The translations under genes were made by a program, and so were the position numbers. The notes below the pieces were generated by a model, which was not told the origin of the DNA, searched no databases, and was given only the letters and a program-made list of their open reading frames with translations. From NCBI GenBank assembly GCA_949372805.1, contig CASIBH010000019.1, positions 1 through 41,183 on the forward strand: a stretch of DNA of 41,183 bases, written 5' to 3'. Positions 16,850 through 27,901 of the stretch are shown piece by piece. The stretch's first letter is position 1. Each line of letters starts with the position of its first letter. The stretch is from an uncultured Flavobacteriales bacterium. Lineage in GTDB: Bacteria; Bacteroidota; Bacteroidia; Flavobacteriales; BACL11.

Positions 16850-17164
16850 ATGTATACTATTTTTGCAATACTAATCATAATCACTTCTATCCTTTTAGTT
16901 CTTGTAGTATTAGTTCAAAACCCTAAAGGTGGAGGACTATCATCTTCTTTTGGTGGCAGTGGAAATCAAATTATGGGAGCAAAAAAAACTACAGATTTTC
17001 TTGAAAAAGCAACTTGGACTCTTGCGATAACTTTAATTTCATTAAGTTTATTATCAAACTTTTCTATACCTAGAAATAGTTCAGAGGATTTACAAGAAAT
17101 TAAAGCACAAGAACAAATTGATGAAGTAGTTATTCCAAACCTACCATCAAATCCAGTTGAATAG
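16850..17164 (+). CDS. secG: Preprotein translocase subunit SecG
   Basis: This 104-residue inner-membrane protein has the SecG plan of two hydrophobic helices (about residues 2-21 and 53-72) joined by the conserved loop VQNPKGGGLSSSFGGSGNQI. SecG assists SecYEG and SecA during export. The acidic tail after the second helix is longer than in E. coli SecG but common in Bacteroidetes. ATG start, 1 base after the TPR-like gene; it is the last gene of the miaB operon. 89 bases separate it from groES, and that gap holds a separate promoter candidate rather than a clear terminator. Confidence 0.95.
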   Translation: MYTIFAILIIITSILLVLVVLVQNPKGGGLSSSFGGSGNQIMGAKKTTDFLEKATWTLAITLISLSLLSNFSIPRNSSEDLQEIKAQEQIDEVVIPNLPSNPVE

Positions 17165-17200
17165 AAAAAAACTCATGACATATTAACATAAAAAAGTTTG

Positions 17201-17216
17201 TGGCATAATTTATGCA
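17201..17216 (+). promoter_or_regulatory. Sigma-54-like (-24/-12) promoter element before groES
   Basis: TGGCATAATTTATGCA contains GG (17202-17203) and GC (17214-17215) separated by exactly 10 bases, with TGGCA and TGCA contexts as in the RpoN consensus TGGCAC-N5-TTGCA. Transcription would begin near 17227, about 27 bases before the groES ATG. The same bases form an imperfect inverted repeat (TGTGGCATAA / TTTATGCACA), so a dimeric repressor site is an alternative. No CIRCE element is present. A degenerate vegetative promoter (TTTG 17197-17200, N18, TTCCTTTA) also overlaps. Confidence 0.5.
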
Positions 17217-17253
17217 CATTCCTTTAATAGTTAACAATTAAAATTCAAAATAT

Positions 17254-19186
<1,933 letters not shown>

Positions 19187-19202
19187 TTTTTTTCTATAAC
19201 TT

Positions 19203-19233
19203 AAAAAAGCCTGCTGATAGCAGGCTTTTTTTT
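19203..19233. terminator. Bidirectional terminator between groEL and ftsZ
   Basis: AGCCTGCT (19208-19215), loop GAT and AGCAGGCT (19219-19226) form a GC-rich stem, flanked by A6 on the left and T8 on the right that extend the pairing. It can end the groESL transcript on plus and the dcw transcript (ftsZ stop at 19248) on minus. Confidence 0.93.
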
Positions 19234-19247
19234 GAATTAAATTATTT

Positions 19248-20894
19248 CTAGTCAACATTATCATGTAAAAATTTATTACTGTTCTGCAAACCTTCTTTGT
19301 TTAAAGAAAGACGAGACAATTCATTTTCAGATGAATGTGTGTTTTTTTCAAGTGTTACATTACTTCTTTTGTATGCCGGCTCATTTTCGAGCTTGGTTAG
19401 GCCAGAAGGGGTTCGTAATTTAATAGAAATCTCACGTAATCTATTTTCTCTTTCCCTTGCTTCAACTCTCATAGAATTAGCATTAGTTAGTGTTTCAGTA
19501 TCAGAATTTAAAATAATTTCATTGTCATTGGATTCATTTTGTATATCTTCTTCAGAATTTAGAATATCAGAAATAAACTCTTCAGAATTTTCCTCCTCTA
19601 TTTTCTCATCTAAATCTAAAGATATAATAGGCATTGCTTCTTCAGGTTCTTCATCCTCTAATTCAAGAACAATTTTTTCTTCAACTAATACACTAGCTTC
19701 TACATTTTGATATTCTTTATCCTTAAAAGAGGATAAATTATTTTGATATTTGGTTTCACTATAATCTTGTAGTGAATCTTCTTCTAAAGATAGTGTTTGT
19801 TGCACATTTGAAGAATCAGTTTTTTCATTTATAAAATTATTTTCTAGTTTTTCTTCATCTTTTGAAAAATCACTACTTTCTAAATCTATTGTAATTGGAT
19901 CATTGACTCTTTTAGTTTCAAATCCTGTAGCAATAACTGTAACACTTACAGCACTTCCTAAATCAGGGTCAATTCCAATACCTTCTATTATATTAACATC
20001 TCTTCCTGCTGCTGATTGAATCTTATTTTTAATTTTACTTAACTCTGACATTTTGATTTCATCATCACCTGAGCCAGTGACAATCTTTAAAAGCACTTGT
20101 TCTGCCCCATAAATTTCATTATCATTTAATAGAGGTGAGTCTAATGCTTCAGTAACAGCCTCAATCGCTCTATTTTCTCCTGTAGCTTGAGCCTGACCCA
20201 TTACAGCTGTACCACTATTTTCAAGTACTTTTCTTGCGTCATTTAAATCAATATTAACTAAAAGGTGCTGAGAAATAACTTCAGCTATACCTTTGGTAGC
20301 AGTATTAAGTACTTCATTCGCTTTACCAAAAGCTTGAGTTAATGTTAGATCACCATAAACCTCAATTAGTTTATCATTATTAATTATTAATAATGTATCA
20401 ACCTGTTTTTTTAATTCCTCTAAGCCTTCTTTAGCGTACTGCTTTCTATAACCTCCCTCATTTGTAAAAGGGTGAGTTACTACGGCAATAGTCAATATTC
20501 CTTTTTCTCTTGCTATTTCTGCAATGACGGGCGCTGCACCTGTTCCTGTACCACCACCCATTCCAGCAGTTATAAATAACATCTTAGTATTAGCATCAAG
20601 TAGTTCATTAATTCTATCAGCACTTTCTTGAGCAGCTTTCATTCCTACATCAGGATTAGATCCAGCTCCTAGTCCTTCAGTTAAATTTTCTCCTAATTGA
20701 ATTTTTGTAGGAATTGGACTAGCTTCCAATGCTTGTAAATCTGTATTACAAATCACAAAGTCTACTCCTTTAATACCATGCTCAAACATGTAATTAACTG
20801 CATTACTTCCACCTCCTCCTACGCCCATAACTTTAATCTGTGATGATTGATTTTTAGGAAGTTGAAATTCAAATTCTGTCTCTATTATGCTCAT
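19248..20894 (-). CDS. ftsZ: Cell division GTPase FtsZ
   Basis: This 548-residue tubulin homologue forms the Z ring. The GTPase core (about 20-335) has KVMGVGGGGSNAVNYM, the tubulin signature GGGTGTGAAP (113-122), and NIDLNDARKVLENSGTAVMG. A long, very acidic linker follows (about 335-460, with runs such as EDEEPEEAM and EEENSEEF), then a basic stretch and the C-terminal tip NKFLHDNVD, which I recall as the flavobacterial FtsZ tail and which probably contacts FtsA or other membrane anchors. It is the last gene of the dcw cluster, 17 bases after ftsA, and faces a strong terminator. Confidence 0.98.
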   Translation of the reverse strand: MSIIETEFEFQLPKNQSSQIKVMGVGGGGSNAVNYMFEHGIKGVDFVICNTDLQALEASPIPTKIQLGENLTEGLGAGSNPDVGMKAAQESADRINELLDANTKMLFITAGMGGGTGTGAAPVIAEIAREKGILTIAVVTHPFTNEGGYRKQYAKEGLEELKKQVDTLLIINNDKLIEVYGDLTLTQAFGKANEVLNTATKGIAEVISQHLLVNIDLNDARKVLENSGTAVMGQAQATGENRAIEAVTEALDSPLLNDNEIYGAEQVLLKIVTGSGDDEIKMSELSKIKNKIQSAAGRDVNIIEGIGIDPDLGSAVSVTVIATGFETKRVNDPITIDLESSDFSKDEEKLENNFINEKTDSSNVQQTLSLEEDSLQDYSETKYQNNLSSFKDKEYQNVEASVLVEEKIVLELEDEEPEEAMPIISLDLDEKIEEENSEEFISDILNSEEDIQNESNDNEIILNSDTETLTNANSMRVEARERENRLREISIKLRTPSGLTKLENEPAYKRSNVTLEKNTHSSENELSRLSLNKEGLQNSNKFLHDNVD

Positions 20895-20911
20895 ATTATT
20901 ATTTTTTAAAT

Positions 20912-22213
20912 TTAATTAATATCTTCTTCAAAAAACTGTTTCATTCTATCTATAAAACTTCCACCTTTAGTAGAACCTTCAACAATAGAATCTTCTGATA
21001 CAGTAACTTTGGAATCATTTTCTATATTTTCACTATTATTTTTAATCTTTTCAAAACCTTTAAGAACTAATCCAACTCCTGTAGAATACATTGGACTTGT
21101 AACTTTATCCTTTGAATCATTGCCTAAATGTTCATTTGGGTAACCAATTCTTGTTTCTTTTCCTGTAATAAAAGAAACTAATTGTGGTAAATTTTTTATT
21201 TGAGAACCTCCTCCTGTTAAAACAATTCCCGTCATTAATTTATTTTCATAACCTGAAACCTTAATTTCATGATATACTAAATCAATAATCTCTTCCATTC
21301 TAGCTTTGATAATTTCCGATAAATTTTTAAGAGCTATTTCTTTTGGATCTCTTCCTCTTAATCCTGGAATTGAAACCATGACATTTTCTTGATCATCAGT
21401 ATACATCGAGGAACCAAACTTCACTTTTAACAACTCAGCTTGCTTTTCTAAAATTGACAAACCAGTTTTTATATCTTGCGTAATAATATTCCCTCCAAAT
21501 GGTATTACAGCAGTGTGTCTAATTATTTTATCAAGAAAAATAGCTACATCGGTTGTTCCACCTCCTATATCTATTAAAACAACTCCTTCTCTTTTCTCAT
21601 CATCATCAAGAGTTGCTACAGCAGAAGCAAAAGGCTCCAAAATTAATTCTTTAGGATTAAGACCTGTTTTCTCAACACATCTCATAATATTTCTTACTGC
21701 TCCTACTTGAGCCGTAATAACATGGAAATTTGCCTCTAACTTAACTCCTGCCATTCCCTTAGGATCTTGGATACCGTCAATACCATCAACTGTATATTCT
21801 TGTGGAATAACATGTATAACCTCCTCACCTGGAATAGTTATAAGTTTAAACATATTATCCTTTAATTTATCGATATCATCTTGACCAATTTCAATTTCTA
21901 CATTATCCCTAACAATTTGCCCTCTATGCTGTAAACTTTTAATATGTTGGCCGGCAATACCAACAATAACATCTTTGATTTTAAAATCAATTTTAGATTG
22001 GGCTTGTCCTAGAGCAATTTTAATTGATTCAACTGTCTTGTCTATATTAGCTACAATACCTCGAGAAACTCCATTTGATGGAGCTTTTCCAGTAGATAGA
22101 ATTTCAATTTTATTAAATTTATTCTTCACACCAACAATAATAGAAACCTTTGTTGTACCGATATCTAAACCGACTACTATTTGATTATTATGATTTAATT
22201 CTTTTGTTTGCAT
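20912..22213 (-). CDS. ftsA: Cell division protein FtsA
   Basis: This 433-residue actin-fold ATPase tethers FtsZ to the membrane. It shows the phosphate-1 motif VGLDIGTTKVSIIVG, the 1C (SHS2) domain after it, the phosphate-2 motif GVVLIDIGGGTTDVAIF, and the adenosine motif GIVLTGGGSQIKNLP. The C-terminal FIDRMKQFFEEDI is the expected amphipathic membrane-targeting helix, after a disordered acidic/Asn-rich linker. ATG start, 3 bases after ftsQ. Confidence 0.97.
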   Translation of the reverse strand: MQTKELNHNNQIVVGLDIGTTKVSIIVGVKNKFNKIEILSTGKAPSNGVSRGIVANIDKTVESIKIALGQAQSKIDFKIKDVIVGIAGQHIKSLQHRGQIVRDNVEIEIGQDDIDKLKDNMFKLITIPGEEVIHVIPQEYTVDGIDGIQDPKGMAGVKLEANFHVITAQVGAVRNIMRCVEKTGLNPKELILEPFASAVATLDDDEKREGVVLIDIGGGTTDVAIFLDKIIRHTAVIPFGGNIITQDIKTGLSILEKQAELLKVKFGSSMYTDDQENVMVSIPGLRGRDPKEIALKNLSEIIKARMEEIIDLVYHEIKVSGYENKLMTGIVLTGGGSQIKNLPQLVSFITGKETRIGYPNEHLGNDSKDKVTSPMYSTGVGLVLKGFEKIKNNSENIENDSKVTVSEDSIVEGSTKGGSFIDRMKQFFEEDIN

Positions 22214-22216
22214 GTA

Positions 22217-22933
22217 TTAATTTTTTGAACAAATTATTTGATCTTCAAATGCTAGATTAATTTTACTATAAAATTGCCATCCTTTTTTAGGAATAATTTT
22301 GGTATAAAACATTAATAACTTATTAAACTTTATATCGATATTATTAAAGTTTCCAAAGAGAATTTCATTATTACCGATTCTTGGGATTAAGATTATTTCT
22401 GAATTATAATCAATATATATCTGCCCTATTAAAGATTTCAAAAATTCATTACTATTAATATATTTAGATAGTTCACAAAGGGAAGATTGCTGAGTAAACC
22501 GAATATTACCGCTAGCGACTAAACTTCTAGATGTAAAATCACTAGAAAAAGGCATTAAGCTACAATCATCAGTAATATAATATGTTGTATCATTTGTTAA
22601 TATTCGTAAAAGGGGGTTTCTTGTTTTAATATTTAGAGAAACACCATTTGACAATTCATAAAAAACTTGATTATTTTTAATATATGGATTATCATTTAAT
22701 GCTAATTCTATAAGCTGAAGATCAAATGATGTTGAGTCAGAATTAAATGAAAAATCATCTTTTAAATACTTTCGCAAAATATCTTCTGTAATGAAATTTT
22801 GGCTAATTGAATCAATATGAATTTTTGATATTGAAAATTCATCTTTATTAAAACTAACAGAAGTAAAAGAGATTAAAGTGATAAATAAACAAATTATGAA
22901 TACCCACTTAAATATTTTGATTATTACTGCCAT
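22217..22933 (-). CDS. ftsQ: Cell division protein FtsQ/DivIB
   Basis: This 238-residue protein has a single N-terminal membrane helix (about residues 7-27), a periplasmic POTRA-like region (FSISKIHIDSISQNFITEDILRKYL) and a beta domain (about 95-225) with LKSLIGQIYIDYNSEIILIP. The family links the divisome parts FtsL/FtsB and FtsI/FtsW in the periplasm. Sequence is divergent, as usual for Bacteroidetes, so the call also rests on the place between murC and ftsA. Its ATG shares one base with the murC TAA. Confidence 0.87.
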   Translation of the reverse strand: MAVIIKIFKWVFIICLFITLISFTSVSFNKDEFSISKIHIDSISQNFITEDILRKYLKDDFSFNSDSTSFDLQLIELALNDNPYIKNNQVFYELSNGVSLNIKTRNPLLRILTNDTTYYITDDCSLMPFSSDFTSRSLVASGNIRFTQQSSLCELSKYINSNEFLKSLIGQIYIDYNSEIILIPRIGNNEILFGNFNNIDIKFNKLLMFYTKIIPKKGWQFYSKINLAFEDQIICSKN

Positions 22934-24357
22934 TAGTTTAACATATGTTTTATTGGCTCTACCAAACTACTAATATCTCCTGCACCAAGTGTAACTAAAA
23001 CATCAATTTTATTTTTACTTAAAACATCTAAAACTTCAGATGTATCACAAATTTGTTTTTTATCATTTGAGCAGAAATCTAAAATCATATTAGAATCAAC
23101 TCCAATAATAGGCTGCTCACGAGCAGGAAAAATATTAGTAATAATTAATTCTTCAGCTAAATTTAGTGATGATGCAAATTCCTGGGCAAAATCTTTTGTT
23201 CTTGAATATAAATGCGGTTGAAAAACAACAGTAAGCTTTCTTTTAGGAAACAGCTCCTTAGCAGCTAAGAGTGTCATCATTATTTCTTTTGGATGATGAG
23301 CATAATCATCTATATAAACATTTTTTACTGAATCTATATGAACATCAAACCTTCTAGAAATTCCTTTAAAAACATTTAAGCTTTTTACAATTTCATTAAT
23401 ATCAATCTTTAAAATCATACAAACTGTAATGGCAGCTAAGCTATTACTAAGATTATGCTGGCCAGGCATGTGTAAAACAAAATCATTAATATAGGCGATA
23501 TCTTGTGATAATAATTTCTTTGCCTGATTACTTAACTGAATATCAAACTTTATAGAACTACCAATTCTTATGTTTTTTTTAGCATATACATCGGATTTTT
23601 TTTTACTTGAATATGTATATTTATTTAGGTGATTAATATCCTTAAAGTTTTCACTAATATTTTCTTCTAAAACTAAACTGCCTCCACTTTTAATTTGTTT
23701 TGAGAATTTATGAAATGCAGATTTAATATCATCAATATTTTTATAGGTATCTAGATGATCATTATCAATAGATGTTATAACAGCAATATCTGGATAAAGC
23801 TCAAGAAAGGATTTGTCAAACTCATCAGCTTCCAGCACCAAAACATCTGAGCTATTTAAATTATTTTGGTTTTTAGAATGGATAAAATTTGATTTATAGT
23901 TACGGCTTAATCCACCGACAAAGCTTGTTATATTAATATTAGATTCTTTAAGTAAACATGTTAATAATGCTGAAGTAGTTGTTTTTCCATGTGTGCCAGC
24001 AATAGCAATAGTGAAGAAGTTTTCAGAAATCAATCCAAGAACAACTGATCTTTTTTTCACAAGAAAACCTTTAGAATTAAAAAAAGAAAGTAATGAGTTA
24101 TTTATATTAATAGCAGGGGTATAAACAACTAAATTATCAGTATTGTTTTTTTGAAAAACATGTGGAATAGAATTAATATCATCATCAAAAAAAACCTCTA
24201 TCCCCTCTGATAGCAGCTCATCAGTAATAACTGTTTGATGCTGATCATATCCAAAAACATTTTTATTTTTTGAATTAAAAAATCTAGCTAAAGCACTCAT
24301 ACCAATACCACCAACACCCAAAAGTAAAATATTTTTATATTTCTCTATTTTACTCAT
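22933..24357 (-). CDS. murC: UDP-N-acetylmuramate--L-alanine ligase
   Basis: This 474-residue ligase adds L-alanine to UDP-MurNAc. The N-terminal UDP-binding domain has ILLLGVGGIGMSALARFF, the central ATPase has AIAGTHGKTTTSALL, then the Mur motif VLEADEFDKSFL, HNLSNSLAA, and in the C-terminal domain DDYAHHPKEI and FQPHLYSRTKDF. Length and order are standard. It overlaps murG by 8 bases and ftsQ by 1, showing tight coupling within the dcw operon. Confidence 0.97.
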   Translation of the reverse strand: MSKIEKYKNILLLGVGGIGMSALARFFNSKNKNVFGYDQHQTVITDELLSEGIEVFFDDDINSIPHVFQKNNTDNLVVYTPAININNSLLSFFNSKGFLVKKRSVVLGLISENFFTIAIAGTHGKTTTSALLTCLLKESNINITSFVGGLSRNYKSNFIHSKNQNNLNSSDVLVLEADEFDKSFLELYPDIAVITSIDNDHLDTYKNIDDIKSAFHKFSKQIKSGGSLVLEENISENFKDINHLNKYTYSSKKKSDVYAKKNIRIGSSIKFDIQLSNQAKKLLSQDIAYINDFVLHMPGQHNLSNSLAAITVCMILKIDINEIVKSLNVFKGISRRFDVHIDSVKNVYIDDYAHHPKEIMMTLLAAKELFPKRKLTVVFQPHLYSRTKDFAQEFASSLNLAEELIITNIFPAREQPIIGVDSNMILDFCSNDKKQICDTSEVLDVLSKNKIDVLVTLGAGDISSLVEPIKHMLN

Positions 24358-25453
24358 TTAGTAGGTTTAAAGCAATCTCTGCTATAGTATTAGATGAATT
24401 ATGCACTTCTAATTCTTTAATATTTTTACTTAAATTATTTTGCAACGTCTTGTTATTAATAAGTGAATCAATTGTACTTACAAGTTTATCATTTGCTTGG
24501 CTATCATTTACTAGCAGCGCAGCATTTTTATTAACTAGTGATTGTGCATTTTTATATTGATGATCTTCAGCAACATTTGGCGATGGAACTAAAATTACAG
24601 GTTTACCAATACAACACAATTCAGAAATTGCAATAGCTCCTGCTCTAGAAACAATTATATCACATACCTTATAAGCTAAATCCATTCTATTAATAAATTG
24701 ATAATTTTTAATAGTTTTAATATTGACCGATGAGACTATTTTATTTGCTTTATTGTCAAAAGAAATACCAGTTTGCCAAATTAAATTTATTTTATTTTTC
24801 TTAAAAAAATTAATACTATTACTAATTGCAAGATTTATTGTTCTGGCGCCAAGACTCCCACCGATGACAAGAACTGTACATTGGTTGTTATCTAAATTAA
24901 AAAAATCATACCCTGTTTCTTTTGAAGAACTAAAATTACTAATATTCTCTCTAATTGGATTTCCTGTAAATAAGAGTTTATCTTCTTTAAAGAATCTATT
25001 CATTTTATCATATGCAACACAAATTTTATTCACATATCGAGACAATATTCTATTAGTTATTCCTGGATAAGAATTCTGTTCCTGAATAAGTGTAGGGATG
25101 TTGCACTTCGAAGCAACATATAAAATTGGACCACTTGCAAATCCACCAGTGCCAATAACTAAATCAGGCTTAAAATCTTTAATTATAAAATAAGAAGAAA
25201 TAAGACTTATAAATAATTTGATAGGAAATAAAAAATTATCAATTGTAAACCTTCTCTGAAAGCCACTGATCCATAACCCCTTAATATTATATCCGTTGCT
25301 AGGGATTTTTTCCATTTCCATCTTATTCTTGGCACCAACAAAGAGAAATTTAATGTTTTTGTTTTTTTTCTCAAGGGATTTCGCAATAGATAATGCAGGG
25401 AAAATATGCCCTCCCGAACCACCTCCACTAATTATTACTTTAAGCTGTCTCAT
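24350..25453 (-). CDS. murG: UDP-GlcNAc transferase (lipid II synthase) MurG
   Basis: This 367-residue GT-B glycosyltransferase converts lipid I to lipid II on the inner face of the membrane. It has the N-terminal G loop SGGGSGGHIFPALSIA, VIGTGGFASGPILYVA, a second G loop VIGGSLGARTINLAI, and the UDP-GlcNAc-binding C-domain motif SRAGAIAISELCCIGKPVILVPSP, with DHQYKNAQ following. The start ATG overlaps the ftsW end by 14 bases. Confidence 0.97.
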   Translation of the reverse strand: MRQLKVIISGGGSGGHIFPALSIAKSLEKKNKNIKFLFVGAKNKMEMEKIPSNGYNIKGLWISGFQRRFTIDNFLFPIKLFISLISSYFIIKDFKPDLVIGTGGFASGPILYVASKCNIPTLIQEQNSYPGITNRILSRYVNKICVAYDKMNRFFKEDKLLFTGNPIRENISNFSSSKETGYDFFNLDNNQCTVLVIGGSLGARTINLAISNSINFFKKNKINLIWQTGISFDNKANKIVSSVNIKTIKNYQFINRMDLAYKVCDIIVSRAGAIAISELCCIGKPVILVPSPNVAEDHQYKNAQSLVNKNAALLVNDSQANDKLVSTIDSLINNKTLQNNLSKNIKELEVHNSSNTIAEIALNLLNE

Positions 25454-26576
25454 AATTTCTGTCAGTTGAATCTCTACTAATACTTAATACTATTCCTATT
25501 GTTATACATGTAAATAAAATTGATGTCCCACCCATGCTTATTAGTGGAAGAGTTTGACCCGTTACTGGGAAAACACCTACAGCAACAAGCATATTTATAA
25601 ATGCCTGAAGAACAAGACTAAACATTAATCCAATAGATAATAAACCACCAAATAAACTAGAAGTTTTAGAGGCAATAACAATAGATCTCTGCAATAAAAT
25701 CAGGTATAATAATATTGGTAAAAAACCTCCAATTATCAAACCATATTCTTCAACCATAATAGCATATATAAAATCAGAAGATGAATAAGGCAATATATTT
25801 CTTTGAGTACTTTTACCAGGACCTAATCCTGAAATTCCACCATTATATATTGCCACCATAGCTTGTCTTTGCTGATAATCCTTATTTAAATCACTTCCAT
25901 CTGTTTTAATAAAATATGCATCAACTCTGCTTATCCATGTGGAGGATCTAGGCATTATTTTATTAACTGATTCTGGGAAAAACTTAGCTGAGGAATATAA
26001 AATCAAAGATAAAAATATAGCAGCGCCACAAATTCCAAGAATAAATTTACTTCTAACTCTAGCAATAATCATTAACACAAGACCATTAATAAACACTAAT
26101 ATAGCTGTAGATAAATTATTTGGTAAAATCAGTATACTTACTAACACCAGAGGAGCTAAAACATACAAAAAAAGATATTTAAAGGATTTTATTTCCTCTC
26201 TATATTTACTTAACTGCCTAGCCATAAATATTAAAACTGCTAGCTTTGCTATATCAGATGGTTGAAACTGCATACCTCCAAAGGATAACCATCTGGAAGC
26301 TCCATTTACATTTACACCAATTACCATAACCAAAATCAATAATACAAGACTTAAGAAATAGATAATCATCCCAATATTGGCAAAATATTTAAATTTAATT
26401 TGATGTACTTGATATAAGCAAAATATACCTAAAATGATTCTAATTAAATGACCAAAGAAGTAATTAGCCCCTGCAGTACTATAGACTAAAAGAACAGATA
26501 AAAATGACAATATAATTACTGTTCCCCAAATCCCTCTATCTCCTTGAAAATTAATATTTTTTATAAAATCAGGCAT
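25440..26576 (-). CDS. ftsW: Septal peptidoglycan glycosyltransferase FtsW (SEDS)
   Basis: This 378-residue protein has about ten membrane helices. As a SEDS protein it polymerises lipid II at the septum together with FtsI. Visible motifs are GASRWLSFGGMQFQPSDIAKLAVLIFMA, GISGLGPGKSTQRNILPYSSSDFIYAIMVEEYG (broken by helices) and FPVTGQTLPLISMGGTS near the C-terminus, which hold the conserved residues of the family. It lies between murD and murG, as is usual. Confidence 0.96.
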   Translation of the reverse strand: MPDFIKNINFQGDRGIWGTVIILSFLSVLLVYSTAGANYFFGHLIRIILGIFCLYQVHQIKFKYFANIGMIIYFLSLVLLILVMVIGVNVNGASRWLSFGGMQFQPSDIAKLAVLIFMARQLSKYREEIKSFKYLFLYVLAPLVLVSILILPNNLSTAILVFINGLVLMIIARVRSKFILGICGAAIFLSLILYSSAKFFPESVNKIMPRSSTWISRVDAYFIKTDGSDLNKDYQQRQAMVAIYNGGISGLGPGKSTQRNILPYSSSDFIYAIMVEEYGLIIGGFLPILLYLILLQRSIVIASKTSSLFGGLLSIGLMFSLVLQAFINMLVAVGVFPVTGQTLPLISMGGTSILFTCITIGIVLSISRDSTDRNYETA

Positions 26577-26584
26577 TTTTTATA

Positions 26585-27901
26585 TTATAAGCTTCTAACT
26601 TGTTTTTTAAATTCATAACCTCTTTCTTCAAAATTTGAGTACATATCAAAACTTGCACAAGCTGGAGATAAAAGAACAGTATCGCCAGAATTAGAAATAT
26701 TATAAGACATTTCAACAGCTACTTTCATATTAACTGCCTCATATATATCAGCAACAACATGCTTAAATGAAGATTTAATCTTATCATTATTTTCACCAAG
26801 ACAAATAATTGCTCGAACATTATCATTATTAATAATTTTTTTAATTTCGGAATAATCATTTCCCTTATCAACTCCACCGACAATCCAAACACATTTTTTA
26901 TGCATACTTTCCAGTGCATACCATGATGCATTTACATTAGTTGCTTTGGAGTCATTTATAAAGTCGATTCCATTCACTGTAAGAACATACTCTAATCTAT
27001 GCTCAACATTTTCAAAATCAATTAATGATTGTCTAATAATGGTATCAGAAACATCAAATACTCTCGCTACCATAGCTGCAGCCATTGAATTGAATGTATT
27101 ATGTTTTCCTTGTAATGCTAATTCCTGTATTGTCATTTTATAATTATTTATGTTAATATTAATTTTATTCTGATGGTAGTAACCTCCTTCATTAATTTTA
27201 TTAGTAAAAGAAATTGGTAACTTCTTTGCGTTTGTATCTATAAAATCTAATTGGTCCTGATTATATATTAAGTAATCTTGTTCATCTTGGTTAGATGTTA
27301 TTCTTAATTTAGAAGCTTTATAATCAGAAAATTTATTATTATATCTATCTAAATGATCAGCAGTAATATTTAATATTACAGCTACATTTGGTTTAAATTT
27401 AATAATATCATCTAGCTGAAAACTGCTAACTTCGAGCACAATATAATTGTAATTCCTGACGGCAATTTCTTTAGAAAAACTCACGCCAATATTTCCGGCT
27501 GTTAAAACATTATATCCTGCATCTTTTAATATCTTAGAAATTAAAAGAGTAGTAGTTGTTTTGCCATTTGTTCCTGTAACTGCAATAATTTTTGCTTTAG
27601 TATATCTTGATGCGAATTCAATCTCTGAAATTATTGGAACCTTAAATTCTTTAATTTTTTTAATAATATTAATTGAAGAAGAAATCCCTGGGCTTTTAAT
27701 AATTAAATCAGACTTGATAATTTTTTGCTCCGAATGACCATTTTCTTCCCATGAAATATCATTCTTTATAAGAATCTTTTTAGTTTCTGAATTAATATAT
27801 TTAGAATCTGAAACTAATACATTATAATTTTGTTTTGACGCTAAAATTGCTGCACCTAAACCACTTATACCAGAACCCAATATGACAATGTTAGATTTCA
27901 A
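26585..27901 (-). CDS. murD: UDP-MurNAc-L-alanine--D-glutamate ligase
   Basis: This 438-residue ligase adds D-glutamate. It has the N-terminal Rossmann-like NIVILGSGISGLGAAIL, the ATPase motif [39 protein letters not shown], and the C-terminal INDSKATNVNASWYALE and VLLSPACASFDMYSNFEERG. It starts with TTG, placed directly after the mraY TAA; this start is firm because it puts the conserved glycine loop 8 residues in. A weak start codon here may lower MurD output relative to neighbours. Confidence 0.96.
   Translation of the reverse strand: MKSNIVILGSGISGLGAAILASKQNYNVLVSDSKYINSETKKILIKNDISWEENGHSEQKIIKSDLIIKSPGISSSINIIKKIKEFKVPIISEIEFASRYTKAKIIAVTGTNGKTTTTLLISKILKDAGYNVLTAGNIGVSFSKEIAVRNYNYIVLEVSSFQLDDIIKFKPNVAVILNITADHLDRYNNKFSDYKASKLRITSNQDEQDYLIYNQDQLDFIDTNAKKLPISFTNKINEGGYYHQNKINININNYKMTIQELALQGKHNTFNSMAAAMVARVFDVSDTIIRQSLIDFENVEHRLEYVLTVNGIDFINDSKATNVNASWYALESMHKKCVWIVGGVDKGNDYSEIKKIINNDNVRAIICLGENNDKIKSSFKHVVADIYEAVNMKVAVEMSYNISNSGDTVLLSPACASFDMYSNFEERGYEFKKQVRSL

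Noticed and set aside
17165-17253. CIRCE (HrcA) element before groES
   Set aside because: Searched for TTAGCACTC-N9-GAGTGCTAA; neither arm is present.
19297-19710. 137-codon open frame antisense to the ftsZ linker
   Set aside because: The Ser-rich product mirrors the Glu/Asp-rich ftsZ linker codons; a shadow frame.
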